Shown piece by piece: positions 13,080 to 25,300 of a DNA stretch of 64,000 bases. Each line of letters begins with the position of its first letter. The first letter of the stretch is position 1. The notes beneath the pieces were generated by a model. That model saw only the letters and a list, made by a program, of their open reading frames with translations. It had not been told where the DNA came from and searched no databases. Source of the stretch: Lagopus muta (taxonomy: Eukaryota; Chordata; Aves; Galliformes; Phasianidae); assembly GCF_023343835.1 (NCBI RefSeq), contig NC_064433.1, positions 178,949,777 through 179,013,776 on the forward strand, given 5' to 3'. The position numbers and the translations under genes are program-made.

Positions 13080-13620
13080 AATGGTTGTCTACAAAATAAA
13101 CATCAACCTTATTAACTTTGCAGACCATAGCATGCTGAAAGAAGCTTCCAGTGCTCTTGAGCTTGACAAATGATCTTGTCAAATTGGAGAAACAGTCTTA
13201 GGACGGGAACAGAGACAAGTGCAAGCTCTTCCTTACACATAATGCTAAGGCAGACACTTCTCATTTCTGTGAGCAGCTGCATGCAGAAAAGTGCTGCCTT
13301 AACATCACTCTGTGGAGGGTCTGGGGGTCATGATGGATCAAAGGCTAAGCATGAGTCAGTGAGGTCATGTTGTCTCTACGATGAGATATAGGAACCAAGC
13401 TATAGCCTGTGAGACAAACAGAGCAACTTTTCTTCTGAGAGAAGTAATTCCTCTGCAGGGATGCTCGGCTCAGGGCACTGAGCTCCCAGAAGGATGTGGC
13501 CCTGTTGGACAGAGTTCAATGGAAAGCAACACAAATCGTTGGAGATCTGGAAAACATGACCCGTGAGGAACAAATGTGAGAGCTGGGGCTGTATAACTGG
13601 GGGATGAGAGGACCGGGCAG
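13080..13620 (+). mobile_element. Ancient CR1 relic, ORF2 part
   Basis: A decayed catalytic block (LINFADHSMLKEA, about 13108) is followed at about 13311 by EGLGVMMDQRLSMSQ and at about 13535 by IVGDLENMTREEQM then ELGLYNWG. These match the order of CR1 ORF2 ([12 protein letters not shown]...MSQQ, KMIRGLENM...[10 protein letters not shown]). Frames are broken throughout. Confidence 0.65.
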
Positions 13621-13766
13621 CAGAGTTATGGGAAGAGAAGTTCAGCTGAGGGTCTGCAGCCAGTGCTGCAGTGGGTGGCTGTGGGAGGCTAGTGCAGAGA
13701 GCACAGGGGAGAAAATCTGTCCCAGCTTTCCCAGTCCCTTCCTCCATGGCTGTATCCATGCCAGGA

Positions 13767-13888
13767 ATCATAAAATCATAGAACTGTTAAGATTGGAAAG
13801 AACACTGAGATCATCTTGTCCAATTGTCAACCACTGTGTCTCCATCGTGTTTCTTGAACACCTCCAGAGATGGTGACTCCTCCAGGAA
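13767..13888 (-). mobile_element. CR1 3' end fragment
   Basis: Plus-strand view: aatcataaaatcatagaac, agattggaaagaacactgag, atcatcttgtccaattgtca, cacctccagagatggtgact. A short 5'-truncated copy. Confidence 0.85.
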
Positions 13889-14410
13889 AGCCAGGATAGG
13901 AAGCAGATGTACAGGACCAAAGTGGGGTGTGAGGACTGACGTGGTTGTCTAGGGGCTGAATGAGAAACCATTTCTGCTGAACATCAGGGTGCAGTGGTAA
14001 AGCTGGAGTAGGCCTAATGAGACTGGGAGATCTCCATCATCTGAGGATTTTTAGCTGCACTTGGGAAAGATGTGGACCTTGATGGGAGCAGTGCTGTGTG
14101 GAGAGCAGTGCAGTTCCTGCCTGCTGTCAGTCTTCACCAACAAGGACCTGGGGACACAAAGTGTCTCCACAGCAAAAGGCTTTTCCTGAGGTGTCGCTTG
14201 CAGACAGTGTGAGCAGATGAACTGAAGTAGGAAGGAGATGTCACCAAGATGTCTCTCTTCGCCATCCACCATCATGTCAAACTCCTCTGTAGGCTGACTG
14301 TGGGGACAGCTTTCCTTGCAGCCTTTCCTGGCCTTTTGCAATGGCCTCAGCACAGTTGCGTGCAGGGAGAGCAAGCCCTCGGTCAGGTGCTGCTGGGTGG
14401 GAAGTGAAAC
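13889..14410. other. Gene-free stretch with an unexplained minus-strand frame
   Basis: A 120-codon minus frame (14413-14051) sits between two CR1 fragments. It is Cys/His-rich in part (FICSHCLQ) but matches no family I know, and I see no splice or promoter support. Confidence 0.5.
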
Positions 14411-14620
14411 CATAGAATCATAGAATCATTTAGGTTGGAAAAGGCCAATAAGATCATCTAGTCCAATCATCAACCCATGCCTGTGATCACTCTAGACCAT
14501 GTGCCTCAGTGCCACATCCGCCCTTTTCTTGAGCTCCTCCAGGGACGGTGACTCCCCCACATCCCTGTGCAGCCTGTGCCACTGCCTGAGAAGAAATTTT
14601 TTGCCTAATATCAAAAGAGA
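14411..14620 (-). mobile_element. CR1 3' end fragment
   Basis: Plus-strand view: catagaatcatagaatcat, taggttggaaaaggccaata, agatcatctagtccaatcat, gagctcctccagggacggtg, ending in gaagaaattttttgcctaat. Two octamers are present. Confidence 0.9.
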
Positions 14621-15337
14621 TATGTTTCCAGCAGCATCCCACCAGCAAATGGTTGAAGGCTGCTGCCAACCATTATTAGTGCAATAGGATTACTATTTTT
14701 GCAGGGTAAAATTAGGAAAAAACCTGAGAAAATGGGCAAAGGCAGTTGGGATCTAACTTTGTGCACTGACTGCTGATAGAAAGTGTAAGTAACCGAGGTC
14801 ATATATCATTGCAGGATGTGCTGTGCTTATTAGATTAAGCATATTAAAAAATAGATAATATATTATTGCAAAGATTATATTTTATTGTGGTTCTAAGCCT
14901 GCACTGAATTTCCCAGATCCTCTCCCAGAAGAGTGGAAGTTCTAATAATGTTGACATTTTGTTAATGAAAGCTAAACTAGAGCTGCAGATAGGAAACTGT
15001 TGGACATCAAATTCCTGCTGCTCAGGGAGTCCTCTTTCTGACAGTAATGTGAGCCTAGAAAGGGCAAATCCCCCAAACAGCAGTGAAGAAAACAAACAGG
15101 GACACAAATCCTGCCTAGAGCTGACATGCAAGCAATAGCACTGAGCCAATTTTCTAGGGATGCTCAGCACTTCCCTTCAGCTACAGCATTGTTTGTTGAG
15201 ATAAGTGAGCTTGTGTGGGCCTGCATGAGTGCTTACACCAGCTGGGATTAGGAAGCACCCCCTCAGTCTGGAATCCAGCTCTATTCTCAGGTCAAGGCGG
15301 GAGGTGAAAGGACATTTTTAAATCAAACACTGGAAAA

Positions 15338-15463
15338 GATAGAATCAAAGCTTGGGTTGACTTTCTTGAATGTTTCCAGGGAGGGGGCACCTAAAACCTC
15401 ACTGGGCAACCTGTTCCAATGTCTCACCACCATCACAGTAAAGAATTTATTTCTAATATTTAG
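15338..15463 (-). mobile_element. CR1 3' region fragment
   Basis: Plus-strand view: tgtttccagggagggggcac, aaacctcactgggcaacctg, ttccaatgtctcaccaccat, cagtaaagaatttatttcta. It resembles the corresponding part of the copy at 3035-3632. The terminal octamer is lost. Confidence 0.85.
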
Positions 15464-17098
15464 TCATATACATCATATAATTCATACATATACATCTTGA
15501 AAAAGTATTAGAATTAAGGATTAACTTACCATTTATTATTGTTATTAATATTATAAAATATAGCTATATAATGTTATATTAACAACAAAATGTATAGTAT
15601 AATAATGATAAAATAATGTTGATAATCCAGTAAAACCTGTCTGGGAAGGATGCTTTCAGCATCTGGGGTAATATTTCCAAAGACAAGCTCTTTGATATTT
15701 CAGACCAAACCTTCCTGACGCATCTGAAGTTGGCATCTTCAGGGACAGATATTTGCATTCTGTGTTATCACCAAGTAAAACTGAATCTCATGCAGCAAGT
15801 GTAGCTTTCATATACACTGTAGAGGTATACTATGATTATCCCTGGAGGCTCAGGCTCTCCTCGCCGCCCTGAGATGGCTTCAGCCAGCTGTAACACCTCT
15901 ACACTGTTTGCCCTGAGGTCTGCCCAGCTCTGGGAGCATGGGCGGCTCTGCAGTGAGAGCCATGATTTGCCCTGCTGGAACAATATCCTCTTCCAGGGGT
16001 AAATACTGGCACTGCAGGCAAAGTGTCTCCACCAGGAGAGCACAGAGGAGCAGCACTGTGCAATCACCACTTACACCAGAGGCACAGAACTGTACAAGGT
16101 ACATCTTCCCATTTTCCTCTCTCTTGCAATCCTACAGCACCTTCCCCAAGTGCTTTTCTTATTGGAAAGTCTTCAAGCTGAAGTTGACACACCACATGGT
16201 TTCAATAAGAACCTGCAAAGCAAACAGTTTCCTGCTTATTTCTGTCTGTTCCAGGCTGTGAATTAGATGTCCTGGACCTCATAGGAAAAAAATCAAGAGG
16301 GTATTGCCCTAGTATTCCTTGGAGCAGCTTGCTGTCCCAGGCTCCAGCAGTACAGTAATTTCTTGCAGCAACATAGAAATCAAAACAGCTCTGAGCAGCA
16401 TGGGAGGAGAGAGCTCATTCCTGATCCGCATTAATTTATGCAGTAAAGCTTTCCTTTGTCTGACGAGCTTTTCATCAATAGATTCCTTACTGGCAGGAGC
16501 CAAGGTTTAATTACATGATAAATTGTGCAGATGCGGCCATAGAAGAAACATGCACTGATAATATTTTTCCACAGTGTCTTGTACCAAGCTGGGTGGAAAA
16601 AATCCCTGTCTGCCTTTTTTGTTTTTTGGTTTGCACAACTGCATCTCATGTAGACTCACTGCATGTCACCTTGGCCTCAATGATAAAGCTATTATGGCCA
16701 AAGTATGTGCTGAATTTCTTTGTCCTTCTACAGTTGGTCACAGGGAAGGAAGGGTAAATAGGATCAAAGCACTGAAGAAATCCCCTGAAGTAAGTATGAC
16801 ATGAATAAACAATAGTTTTGTTTTTTTTTTAACTCACATTTGTAATATGATTAATTTAATACTGAGGACAAGGAAGACTTGGCAGAGTGATGCAGGAAGA
16901 AGATTTCTGTGGTGACCAAGGTGACAAGACTGGAGAAGAATGGCTCTCTCCTAGAGGATCTGGTACATGCTTAGCTGGATGCAGAAAAAAGAGGAACCAC
17001 AGCACAGAAAGCAGCTGATAAGGGGACAGTTCCTGTTTGCTCTGTATTCGCTCCTTTACCCCCCTGGAATAAGAAACCAAGCCAGAAGCCAGAAGAGC

Positions 17099-17185
17099 AG
17101 CTGATGGGTCAGGTGTGTTTGCTCAGGTGGAGTCACACAGAGGCAGCTGGGGTCACCCATTCTTGCCCTTGGCTGCAGCCTGCAT
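17099..17185 (+). repeat. Unclassified dispersed repeat, copy A
   Basis: aggtgtgtttgctcaggt followed by gagtcacac and later tgcccttggctgca matches, in inverted orientation, the segment at 26159-26237. Both copies keep the same frame, GVFAQVESH then GH and LPL. The family is not one I can name. A 30-codon frame around it closes at TGA (about 17200). Confidence 0.6.
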
Positions 17186-18042
17186 GAATGTAGAGGGGTG
17201 AAGGGAGTCACTGAGGAAGGAAAAGGAGCCGGAGGTGGTGCCATAAAAGGAAAAAAGAAAATGACTTCTTTCTCTCTCCCTTCTGTTCCCCAGATCTTCT
17301 CCCTCCATCTCCAAGGCTGTTCCTACACGGTTGTTGGGACCCACAGAATAACATATAGGTACCCTCCTTGTCTCCCATTTGTCCCTGCACTGAACATGAA
17401 AGCATCCCCAAGTCTAACATGAGTATCAACATTGGGTGATTTGAGGAGGAAGGAATGCAGACAGCATTGTCAAAGTTTCAAGGATGTGAGAAGAGCAGGA
17501 TGACTGGCAGCTGCACATTAGCAGTCTCTCAAGTGAGATAAATAAGCAGAGATTGGCCCCACCACCAAAAAGAGTCTTTCCTGAGAAGAAACGCTTGGGA
17601 ATATCTGAAAATCTGCATGTGGCAGCAAATAGAAAGGCTTATGTGTGTCTCCTGTAGCAGTGCTGTAGGAGAACAGCTCTTTGCTGTGAACAAGGCCCTG
17701 CTTATATCACCGATTCACCAGTGCTTCACTGACAGCTGGTGTGCCAGGTATTGGGGAGAAACTAAATGAACTTGCACTTGCTGGAGCATTTAATCAATTT
17801 GAATACGTAGAGCTTCACAAACATGTCAAAAGATGTTAGGCACATGCATGTAGCCACTCTGTGAGAGAATCTCAGAATTTTACTCACATCTGCATGGAAA
17901 TTTTAAGTCTTTTCAAGAGACTGGCAGTTCCCATTTGTGTGGGCTGTACTGCTGCTCTACAGTAACCCCAGGGCAGAGGGGATTTAGAAGCTTGTGCTGG
18001 GAGGCTTCTGCCAGGAGGCGAGTGATACAGAACAGCACTGGG

Positions 18043-18130
18043 TCATAGAATCATAGAATCATAGAATATCTTGAGTTGGGCCTGTATCAAATCCAACTCC
18101 TGGATCAGTGCAACTTCCAGTGGGGATGAA
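18043..18130 (-). mobile_element. CR1 3' end, very short
   Basis: Three octamers (tcatagaa) followed by a ttgagttgggcctgtatcaa block and atccaactcctggatcagt. An A-rich tract begins about 35 bases further on. Confidence 0.75.
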
Positions 18131-18162
18131 TGTGGGTAAGTGGCTTCTGCTAAGAAAAACGC

Positions 18163-18240
18163 AGCAAAAAAAACCCCTGCAAACAATAAAAAAAAAAAAA
18201 AAACACAAAAAAAAAAACACAAAAAAAACAACCAAAAAGA
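18163..18240. repeat. A-rich tract
   Basis: Runs of A broken by single C residues (aaaacacaaaa units), downstream of a short CR1 3' end. No retrogene body adjoins it. Confidence 0.95.
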
Positions 18241-18629
18241 TCATCTGAGACTTGCAGAAACAATAGAGGAGTCAAGAGGCTGCGGATGGAAAGAAAAATG
18301 GTTGTTCTGATTGGGTTGCCTAATGATCTCAATTTATATTTTTGCCAAATCATGACTTGTGAAACTTCTTGTGCTCTGTTATTCTCTGAACAGTTTCAAG
18401 TTAGAGTATTTCTGAGAAGGAGGATAGAGAAAAATATATAATTTTGCCCTGGTTTAGAAAGTTAGCATTTCAGCAACATACGGTATTGGCTCAAATATGC
18501 AAAGTTTAACATGATAATTGTTGTCTGCGTTCCCTCCTCACATCTCATTTTCCATAATTACTGTGAACATTAAATATAAGCAAAAAAACCCAACATTTTG
18601 TACCTATCCATATGAGCCTTGACAGCAAT

Positions 18630-18807
18630 TACAGATCACAGATCACAGAATTGTAGGGGTTGGAAGGGACCTCCAGAGATCATCGAGTCCAACCCCCCTG
18701 CCAAAGCAGGTTCCCTACAGCAGGTCGCACAGGTAGGCATCCAGGCAGGTCTTGAACATCTCCAGAGAAGGAGACTCCACCACCTCCCTGGGCAGCCTGT
18801 TCCAGTG
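18630..18807 (-). mobile_element. CR1 3' end, short
   Basis: Octamers acagatcacagatcacag open the plus-strand view, followed by ggggttggaagggacctcc, atcgagtccaacccccctg and ggcagcctgttccagtg. It is truncated after about 175 bases, and differs from 31152-31318 by about one base over the shared part. Confidence 0.92.
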
Positions 18808-19107
18808 ATGGAACTAACTAAACATGGATGGAACACTAAATGGACTGGTTGTTTCATCTCAACTGAACAGGGTTGTTGCTGCAACAACAATGTGGCCCGA
18901 TGCACACCTCACCAATGAACTGGGGTCTGGATTTGGTCTGTCTAGGATGATTGAGACAGTATGTGTAGGTTTGGATCATCACATTTGCAGGAACGAGGCA
19001 AGCAGGCTGAAGGTTCAGAATGTGTTCTATGAATATCTGTTCACAACTTGGGAAGAACTGCTTTTATGTAATTTGAAGTAAGGAGGTTGTACAAAGGTGG
19101 GAATTGC

Positions 19108-19388
19108 CTCTTCTTCCAGGTAACAGTGATAGGATAACAGGGAATGGCCTTAAGTTGTGTCAGGGGAGGTTCAGGTTGGATATTAAGAAAAATTTCCTCT
19201 GAGAGAGAGTGGTGGGGCACTGGCACAGGCTGCCCAGGGAGGTGGTGGAGTCACTGTCTCTGGAGTTGCTCAAGAAATGTGGAGATGGGGCACTGAGGAA
19301 AGTGATTAGTGGACAGGGTGGAGATGAGTTGATTGTTGGACTTCATGATATTAGAGATCTTTTCCAACCTTTTCTGTGATTCCATGAT
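19108..19388 (+). mobile_element. CR1 3' end fragment
   Basis: Contains the block ttaagttgtgtcaggggagg, ggttggatattaagaaaaat, the gcactggcacaggctgccca block and a 3' end ccaaccttttctgtgattcc. It lies head to head with no overlap with the minus-strand CR1 that starts at 19398. Confidence 0.88.
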
Positions 19389-19397
19389 GTATACCCA

Positions 19398-20302
19398 AAT
19401 CACAGAATCACAGAATCACAGAATCACAAGGTTGGAAACGACCTGCAAGATCATCCAGTCCAACCACCCTCCCATTCCTATCAGTGCCACAAGCTACTAA
19501 ACCATCTCTCGTAGCTCCTCATCCAGGCGCCTCTTGAACACCACCAGGGACGGCGACTCCACCACCTCCCTGGGCAGCCATTCCAGTGCCTGACCACCCT
19601 CTGAGAGAAAAAGTTTCTCCTAATATCCAACCTAAACCTCCTCTGCTACAACTTGTGGCCATTTCCTCGGGTCCTACTATTTGCCTGGGAGAAGAGGCCA
19701 GACCCTTTTGCACCACAACCTCCCTTCAGGAAGTTGTAGAGAGCAATGAGGTCTCCCCTGAGCCTCCTCTTCTCCACACTGAACAATCCCAGCTCCCTCA
19801 GCTGCTCCTCATAAGACTTGTGCTCCAGACCCCTCACCAGCTTTGTTGCCCTTCTCTGGACACTCTCCAGGGCCTCAATGTCTTTCTTGTAGTGAGGGGC
19901 CCAAAGCTGAACACAGTACTCGAGGTGCGGCCTCACCAGTGCTGAGTACAGGGGGATGATCACCTCCCTGCTCCTGCTGGCCACACTATTTCTAATGCAG
20001 GCCAGGATGCCGTTGGCCCTCTTGGCCACTTGGGCACACTGTCGGCTCATGTTCAGCTGAGCATCAACCAACACCCCCAGGTCCCTTTCCTCTTCACAGT
20101 CATCCAACCACTCATCCCCAAGCCTGTAACGCTGCCTGGGGTTGTTGTGGCCAAAGTGCAGAACCCGACACTTGGCCCTGTTAAACCTCATCCCATTCAT
20201 CTCAGCCCAGCGATCCAGCTTACCTAGATCCCTCTGCAGGGCCTCCCTGCCCTCAGGCAGATCAACACCACCTCCCGACTTGGTGTCATCTGCAAACTTA
20301 AA
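19398..20302 (-). mobile_element. CR1 LINE, 5'-truncated young copy
   Basis: On the minus strand it covers the end of the reverse transcriptase ([10 protein letters not shown] at about 20278-20307) through the C-terminal region to a 3' array of four octamers at 19402-19430. Its 5' end meets the AT-rich block at 20303. It shares with the copy at 36925-38566 the aatggctgcccag deletion and very high overall similarity, so both belong to one recent subfamily. The frame from about 20302 to 19649 is open, apart from a TAG where the other copy has TAC. Confidence 0.95.
19646..20302 (-). pseudogene. CR1 ORF2 C-terminal fragment
   Basis: An open minus frame of about 215 codons encodes [20 protein letters not shown], then [35 protein letters not shown] and [19 protein letters not shown], as in CR1 ORF2 downstream of the reverse transcriptase catalytic site. 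The upstream extension of this frame into 20303-20488 is translated AT-rich repeat, not protein. It ends at a TAG at about 19646, where the sister copy reads on. Confidence 0.9.
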
Positions 20303-20442
20303 ATATATATATATAACAAAAATATAAAAAATAAAAAATATAAAAAATATAATAATATTATATAATATTATATAATATAAATATAAAAATATAATAATAT
20401 AATAAAAAATAAAAAAATATATATATATAACAAAATATACTA
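20303..20442. repeat. AT-rich low-complexity block
   Basis: About 140 bases almost purely A and T (ata, aataaaa and tatata units), starting exactly where the CR1 at 19398-20302 is truncated. Confidence 0.95.
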
Positions 20443-21735
20443 CCTTTGTAGTTCCCAACATTTGATGACAGGCAGGAACCAAAACCATATAAGGCTCAGG
20501 ACTGCCTCGTGGGTCAGCAGTCTGCCATCAGTGTGGAGGGTTCTTGGGCCATGATTTGAAGGCTGCTAATTGGAGGGTTATCCTTGTAAAGTCCGAATGC
20601 CGTACAGCAAAGCCTTTTCACACTTGCTGAACTTTAAGAATATAAATGAAATCCTGAAGATTAATCCAAAGCTTAAAGGCTTTGATGGATCAATATAATG
20701 TGCAGCATCAGTTCCAGAGGTGGATGGTTAACTGCAGATGACAGAGTGTTTCACAGTAAATTCCACACATACAGATTTCCTGTAGGAACACAGTCTTTCT
20801 CACATGAGTCTTTGTCTTCATGTGATTGTTTACAAACACTCTGTCAACACATTTATTATAGAAGAGATCATTGCATTGCCTGGCTCTGGACATAGACTGT
20901 AAGTAAAGAGATCTTCACAAATAACGAACACCAATAGCCATTTTAATGTTGAGGATTTGTCTTCCCCCTTTTTTAAAATCTACTCTTCTTGAGTGCTCAG
21001 CATTTGCTACTAAAGGTCCTTTTTCAAAAAGAAAGATGTACACTATATGATCAAGTGTTCATCAAAGTAATCTAAAGATATTCCATTGTCTTTTCAGAGC
21101 TCTGTACAGTTTCTTTGTTTCCTCCCTCCTTCCTCAACTCTGAATGGATCTCAATCTGCTTTGTTTGGCTTGATGTAGCTCAGCTGGCATGCACAGCCAC
21201 CCCATTGCTGCACACATGGCTGGGTTTCAGCCCAGCTACAGCATATGCTGCCTTTTTCCATGAGTCAGGTAAAGAGTGAGGAAAGGAACTGAGGAAGGCA
21301 GTCAACTAAACTTGGTGAAGGTGTTACCAGTGACAAGTAGTTGCAAGGTCCCAGCTCCCTCTTTCACTGTGGCTGCAGGGGACGCTCTGGAAATGAAGGC
21401 CCAGAGATTATTTCCCCACTGGCACTGCTGTTAGCACCAGGCAGATTTTCATTGCCAAGTGGTGAAGACCAGCTTGCCTTGTAGTGCCAACTGACTGGCA
21501 TCTCAGTGCAGAATGTCATATATCTGGTGGTAGCCTATCCCCATCTCAGGAAACAATTGGATACTGGAAAACAAATCCCAGGTGTGAATATTATGTATGC
21601 AGTTTATGCAGCCAGCTGAGTAAGACCCTGATTCAGAGCATCTTCTTGAAAGGTGGCACCTGTGCCACGTTAGATGGGACACAGTGCTACTGTTCAGAGA
21701 ACTGAGCAGCCTTGCAGCTAAGGTTATGGACACCC
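20443..21735. other. Gene-free stretch
   Basis: Nothing recognisable. Confidence 0.6.
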
Positions 21736-21950
21736 ATAGAATCACAGAATAGGTTTGGTTGGAAGGAAACTCAAAGATCATCTCATTCCAACCCTCTGTC
21801 ATAGGCAGGGTTCCCAACCACTAGATCAGGCACCAGGTCAGGCTGCCCAGGGCCCCATCCAACCTGGCCTTGAACACCTCCAGGGATGGGGCATTCACAA
21901 CATCTTTTGGCAGCCTGTGCCAGTGCTTCACTGTCCTCTCTGAGAGAACC
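21736..21950 (-). mobile_element. CR1 3' end fragment
   Basis: Plus-strand view: catagaatcacagaatagg, gatcatctcattccaaccc, gccccatccaacctggcctt, gaacacctccagggatgggg, cagcctgtgccagtgcttca. This is a standard CR1 3'UTR and last ORF2 codons in reverse. Confidence 0.92.
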
Positions 21951-22049
21951 TTTTCCAGTATGCTTTCAGAATAAATTGCTGAAGTTTTCTTATGTGAAGT
22001 GATCTTTAGATGAAGATGTAGTGATAGATCTGCAACAGGTGTAAATTGA

Positions 22050-22300
22050 CATTTTGTCCCTGGCTGTCAGTAAAGCTGCACCTCAGGGTCTGGTTCTTTT
22101 ATTTTTGTTAATTAGCAATTTGAATCAATGATTAAAAATGTCAAAAGACTAATCCAATTGTAGAAACACATATTGATGAATAGAGAGTTTGCTTATTAAA
22201 TGTGTAGATGGCACCATCCCGGGAGATGCTGACAACACTAGAAGATGAGGATAGAATTCAGAATAAGCACAGGTGCAGAGTATTATACTGCTGTGTTAGA
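22050..22300 (+). mobile_element. Ancient CR1 relic, reverse transcriptase core
   Basis: cacctcagggtctggttct (the PQG-LV block) is followed by a degraded LFNIFINDL-like stretch. At 22190-22260 gcttattaaatgtgtagat, gggagatgctgacaacacta and aggatagaattcagaataa match the CR1 FADD-to-DRI-QND section. It is heavily mutated. Confidence 0.5.
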
Positions 22301-25300
22301 AGTTATCTTCAAAGAGAGAAAATAACTTTTGAGGAAGAAGCTCTGTGTTAAGTGAGGTGCTGATTCCATCCTTGCTATCTAACCAGGTACTTCACTTAAA
22401 TAGCCAAGTAGAAAGTTTCCACTTTTCAACTGCTCTGCAGTGACGACAAGGTCCATGGAAATGCTGTTCAAAACAGGTGCGACCACTAGAGGAGAGCAGC
22501 AGAAATGATGAGAGGTCTCAAAAAAGGATGAGAGAAAACAACTGAAGCAGGATAACCAAGAAGACCAGGCCTTCTTAGTGTAGGGAAGAGATGGCAGTGG
22601 GAAAAGTAAAGTATATCTCAAACAGCAGCACTAGAATAATCTGCTGCTGTGAATGTGCAGCTGCATAAACAGGTCTCCATTGGGAATGATTAGCTCATTG
22701 ACTTGCAGTCATTTGCTTTTTTGTTGTACACTCATCCACAATATGTCCACACATTTCTGTTCCAGGGTGTTTCTGCTGGGACAAGAGATGCCTTGCCAGG
22801 AACAAATTCAGGCCCAAAAGTCTAGTTTTGCTGATGAATCTTGCAGCCCTTTGTATTATCACAGGTCTGGGCCATCTACCCAGTGTCTTGTTACAAACCC
22901 TAGAAATATGTGCACTCATTGAGAGCTGGCTAAATGGTTAGGAAGGAAGGAATCAAGCCTAGTTAAAACCTCTGCTCAAATGAGCTGTAAGAATGAGAAG
23001 GATCGTGAGGGGGATATGGTAAAATCACACATGGGGATTAGACCTTCAGAAAGAGTGAAGTGTCAGAGCCTAAGGAAACAATGTCTTGGTTTCTGTCATC
23101 ACCTGATAGTGTTCTGTTGTCTGCTAGGTTCTCATCTCCATGTCCAAGCTGTGCTTTCTGCAGCCTCCCTCCTCTCCTTCCAGCAGAACTAGACAGCACC
23201 TCTGTCCATCCCAGGCTGCTGCAGTACTACCCTGCCTAGGCAGGTGCTTCTGTTTCTCTAGCTGCTGCTCTCCGACCTTGTTTGTGAAGTTCCTTCCTTT
23301 CCTGCTGGTTCTGGCCCCCAAAACAGACTTGAGGAAAAGAAATGCACATGGTGCTAATGGGTTGATGATTGGACTTGATGATCTTATTGGTCTTTTCCAA
23401 CCCTCATGATTATGCAATTCTATGATTGTAAGTCTCCCTGTAAACTACAGGGAGATTTGAGCAAAATAGTTTTCTTGGTTACCAGCTATGGTGTCTTCTT
23501 TCTGTTCAACAGGTTTCTTTCCACCATGCAAGTGGAAATCACAGTGGGATTTCAATGACAAGTGGGCCCTTCATGTATTTTCAATTTCAGTGTGTGCACA
23601 GCAGAGAGCAAGTTATACTGAAATTAATCTAGTATGAAGGAAGGGAGCAGGGAACCTCTAACAGGAAAAAGCAGTGGGCTTAAATTTCAGCAGACAGTAG
23701 AACTGTTCCAACAGTATGGAGAGCCAAACACTGTATTGTCTTCCTTAAGAGATCTGCAATGTGTTTATCCCCAAAAGTTTTAAAAAACAAGTGGGACAAA
23801 CACTCCTCACCCTTTGGGAACACTTACTCAGGTGTGGACTGAGCCTGTCCTAAGGCTGCAGGCATGGACTGGCTGCCTTGCTCTCCTTCATCAAGTTCTC
23901 TGTCTCTCAGATTCATTTACAGAGAGGATTCTCTGTGGCAATTTCTGGCAAAAATAAGAAGCAGTTATAGCATGCTGATTCCCAGGTAGGAATTGAGAAA
24001 CAGAAGAAATTGAGGGTGCCAACTGCAAAGAAGTGGGGCTTTCAAAAGTGTGTCTTAAAACAGTGTTAGTTATTGTAAACCAAAATCACAGTGAGTAAAT
24101 AAAGATGAAGGCCATGCAAACAGGACAAGAACAAGTCATACATGAAGGAAGGTTAGTCCTACTGATAATACAGAAATAAAAAATGAGAGAAACTCTAAAT
24201 TTATGCTTGAGACAATGGGTGCTCAGCTTTGTATGTTTAAATGACTGATTTGTATTAGTTCCTGAGGAAAAATATGAAACTTTATGAAAATTGGAGGTCA
24301 TGAACATGTAGTAAACTGCATGAAGACAAGCTCACAGCAAGAGGAGTACTCCGAGACTGAAGCTCTGAGATGTCTTCTATTGCTAATGCAAAACAGCCTT
24401 CTCCTACACCTGACAAACAGCTATATTCAGTCTGTTGTTCACTGTAAAGCTTCATTCTCTTCTTATGCATCTAGAAGATCCTGTCTCTTGTCACATTCTG
24501 ATGTCTCACTTGCATTTTTTCCTGCTTTTCAATTTTCCATCAGTCTGAGTCAATTTAACAAACAAGAAACAGTGGAACAGACAGCACATAATTTGGTTAC
24601 ATATATTTTCTTGAACATTTGCTCATTCTACACAGCACTAATTCTAATTCACCACTACTATTTTTAGCCTACTAAAGCCTAAAAAGAGACAGAAGTTATA
24701 AGACTGGTCCAGATGGGCATCCTGCCTCCCTGCAGTCAATGGAGATGAATGGGTATTTTTAGGGAGAGGTTTATGTGAGGGTATTTATTTCTCACTGCTG
24801 CCATCGTACTGTTTTTCTCAGCAGCCATAAAGGGAATTATCTACAATAGACATCCAGGTTCAGTCAGAATCTCACCACTTGTTTCTAAATAATGCAACCC
24901 TTTGTATTTTTACAAAGACAAAACAGATTTGATATTTCATGACAACACAGGTGTGATTTCTGGGTTTGTTGCTGTGCCTTTCCTCTGAGACAATGAGCTA
25001 TTTTGCAGGAATGCAGTTACCTGTGAAGTGGCACATCTCCTGCATCTCCTCCCTCAAGCTGGAGGTCAGGACGGTTTGGCAGGGTGTGTGTTACACCTGA
25101 TTGTAGGGGCCACTTTGGACATAGGAGCTGCTGGGGACATGGCTACTGAAAGCTGATAGGTAGCAACCATTACCTTGGTGAAAGTGTGGGAGAAAAACCA
25201 AATGGCCAAGAGCACACAGAAACACAGCCATTCATCAGAAAGCACCCCTCTCTAATGACTGACTTCTCTTTGGGTAGATGCAGTTTATCTCCAGTCCCCC

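Larger units (their letters stand above)
14621..18042. other. Mostly gene-free; one CR1 and one unclassified repeat inside
   Basis: Besides the CR1 at 15338 and repeat copy A at 17099, there is an AT-rich part (15465-15625). A GC-richer block (15840-16090) has overlapping minus-strand frames of unknown meaning. Confidence 0.55.

Noticed and set aside
15768..16261. Overlapping minus- and plus-strand frames (100, 74, 107 codons)
   Set aside because: No known domain, no consistent frame and no splice context.
20303..20488. Upstream extension of the CR1 frame, Tyr/Ile/Phe-rich, looking like membrane helices
   Set aside because: It is the AT-rich low-complexity block read in frame, not a protein domain.
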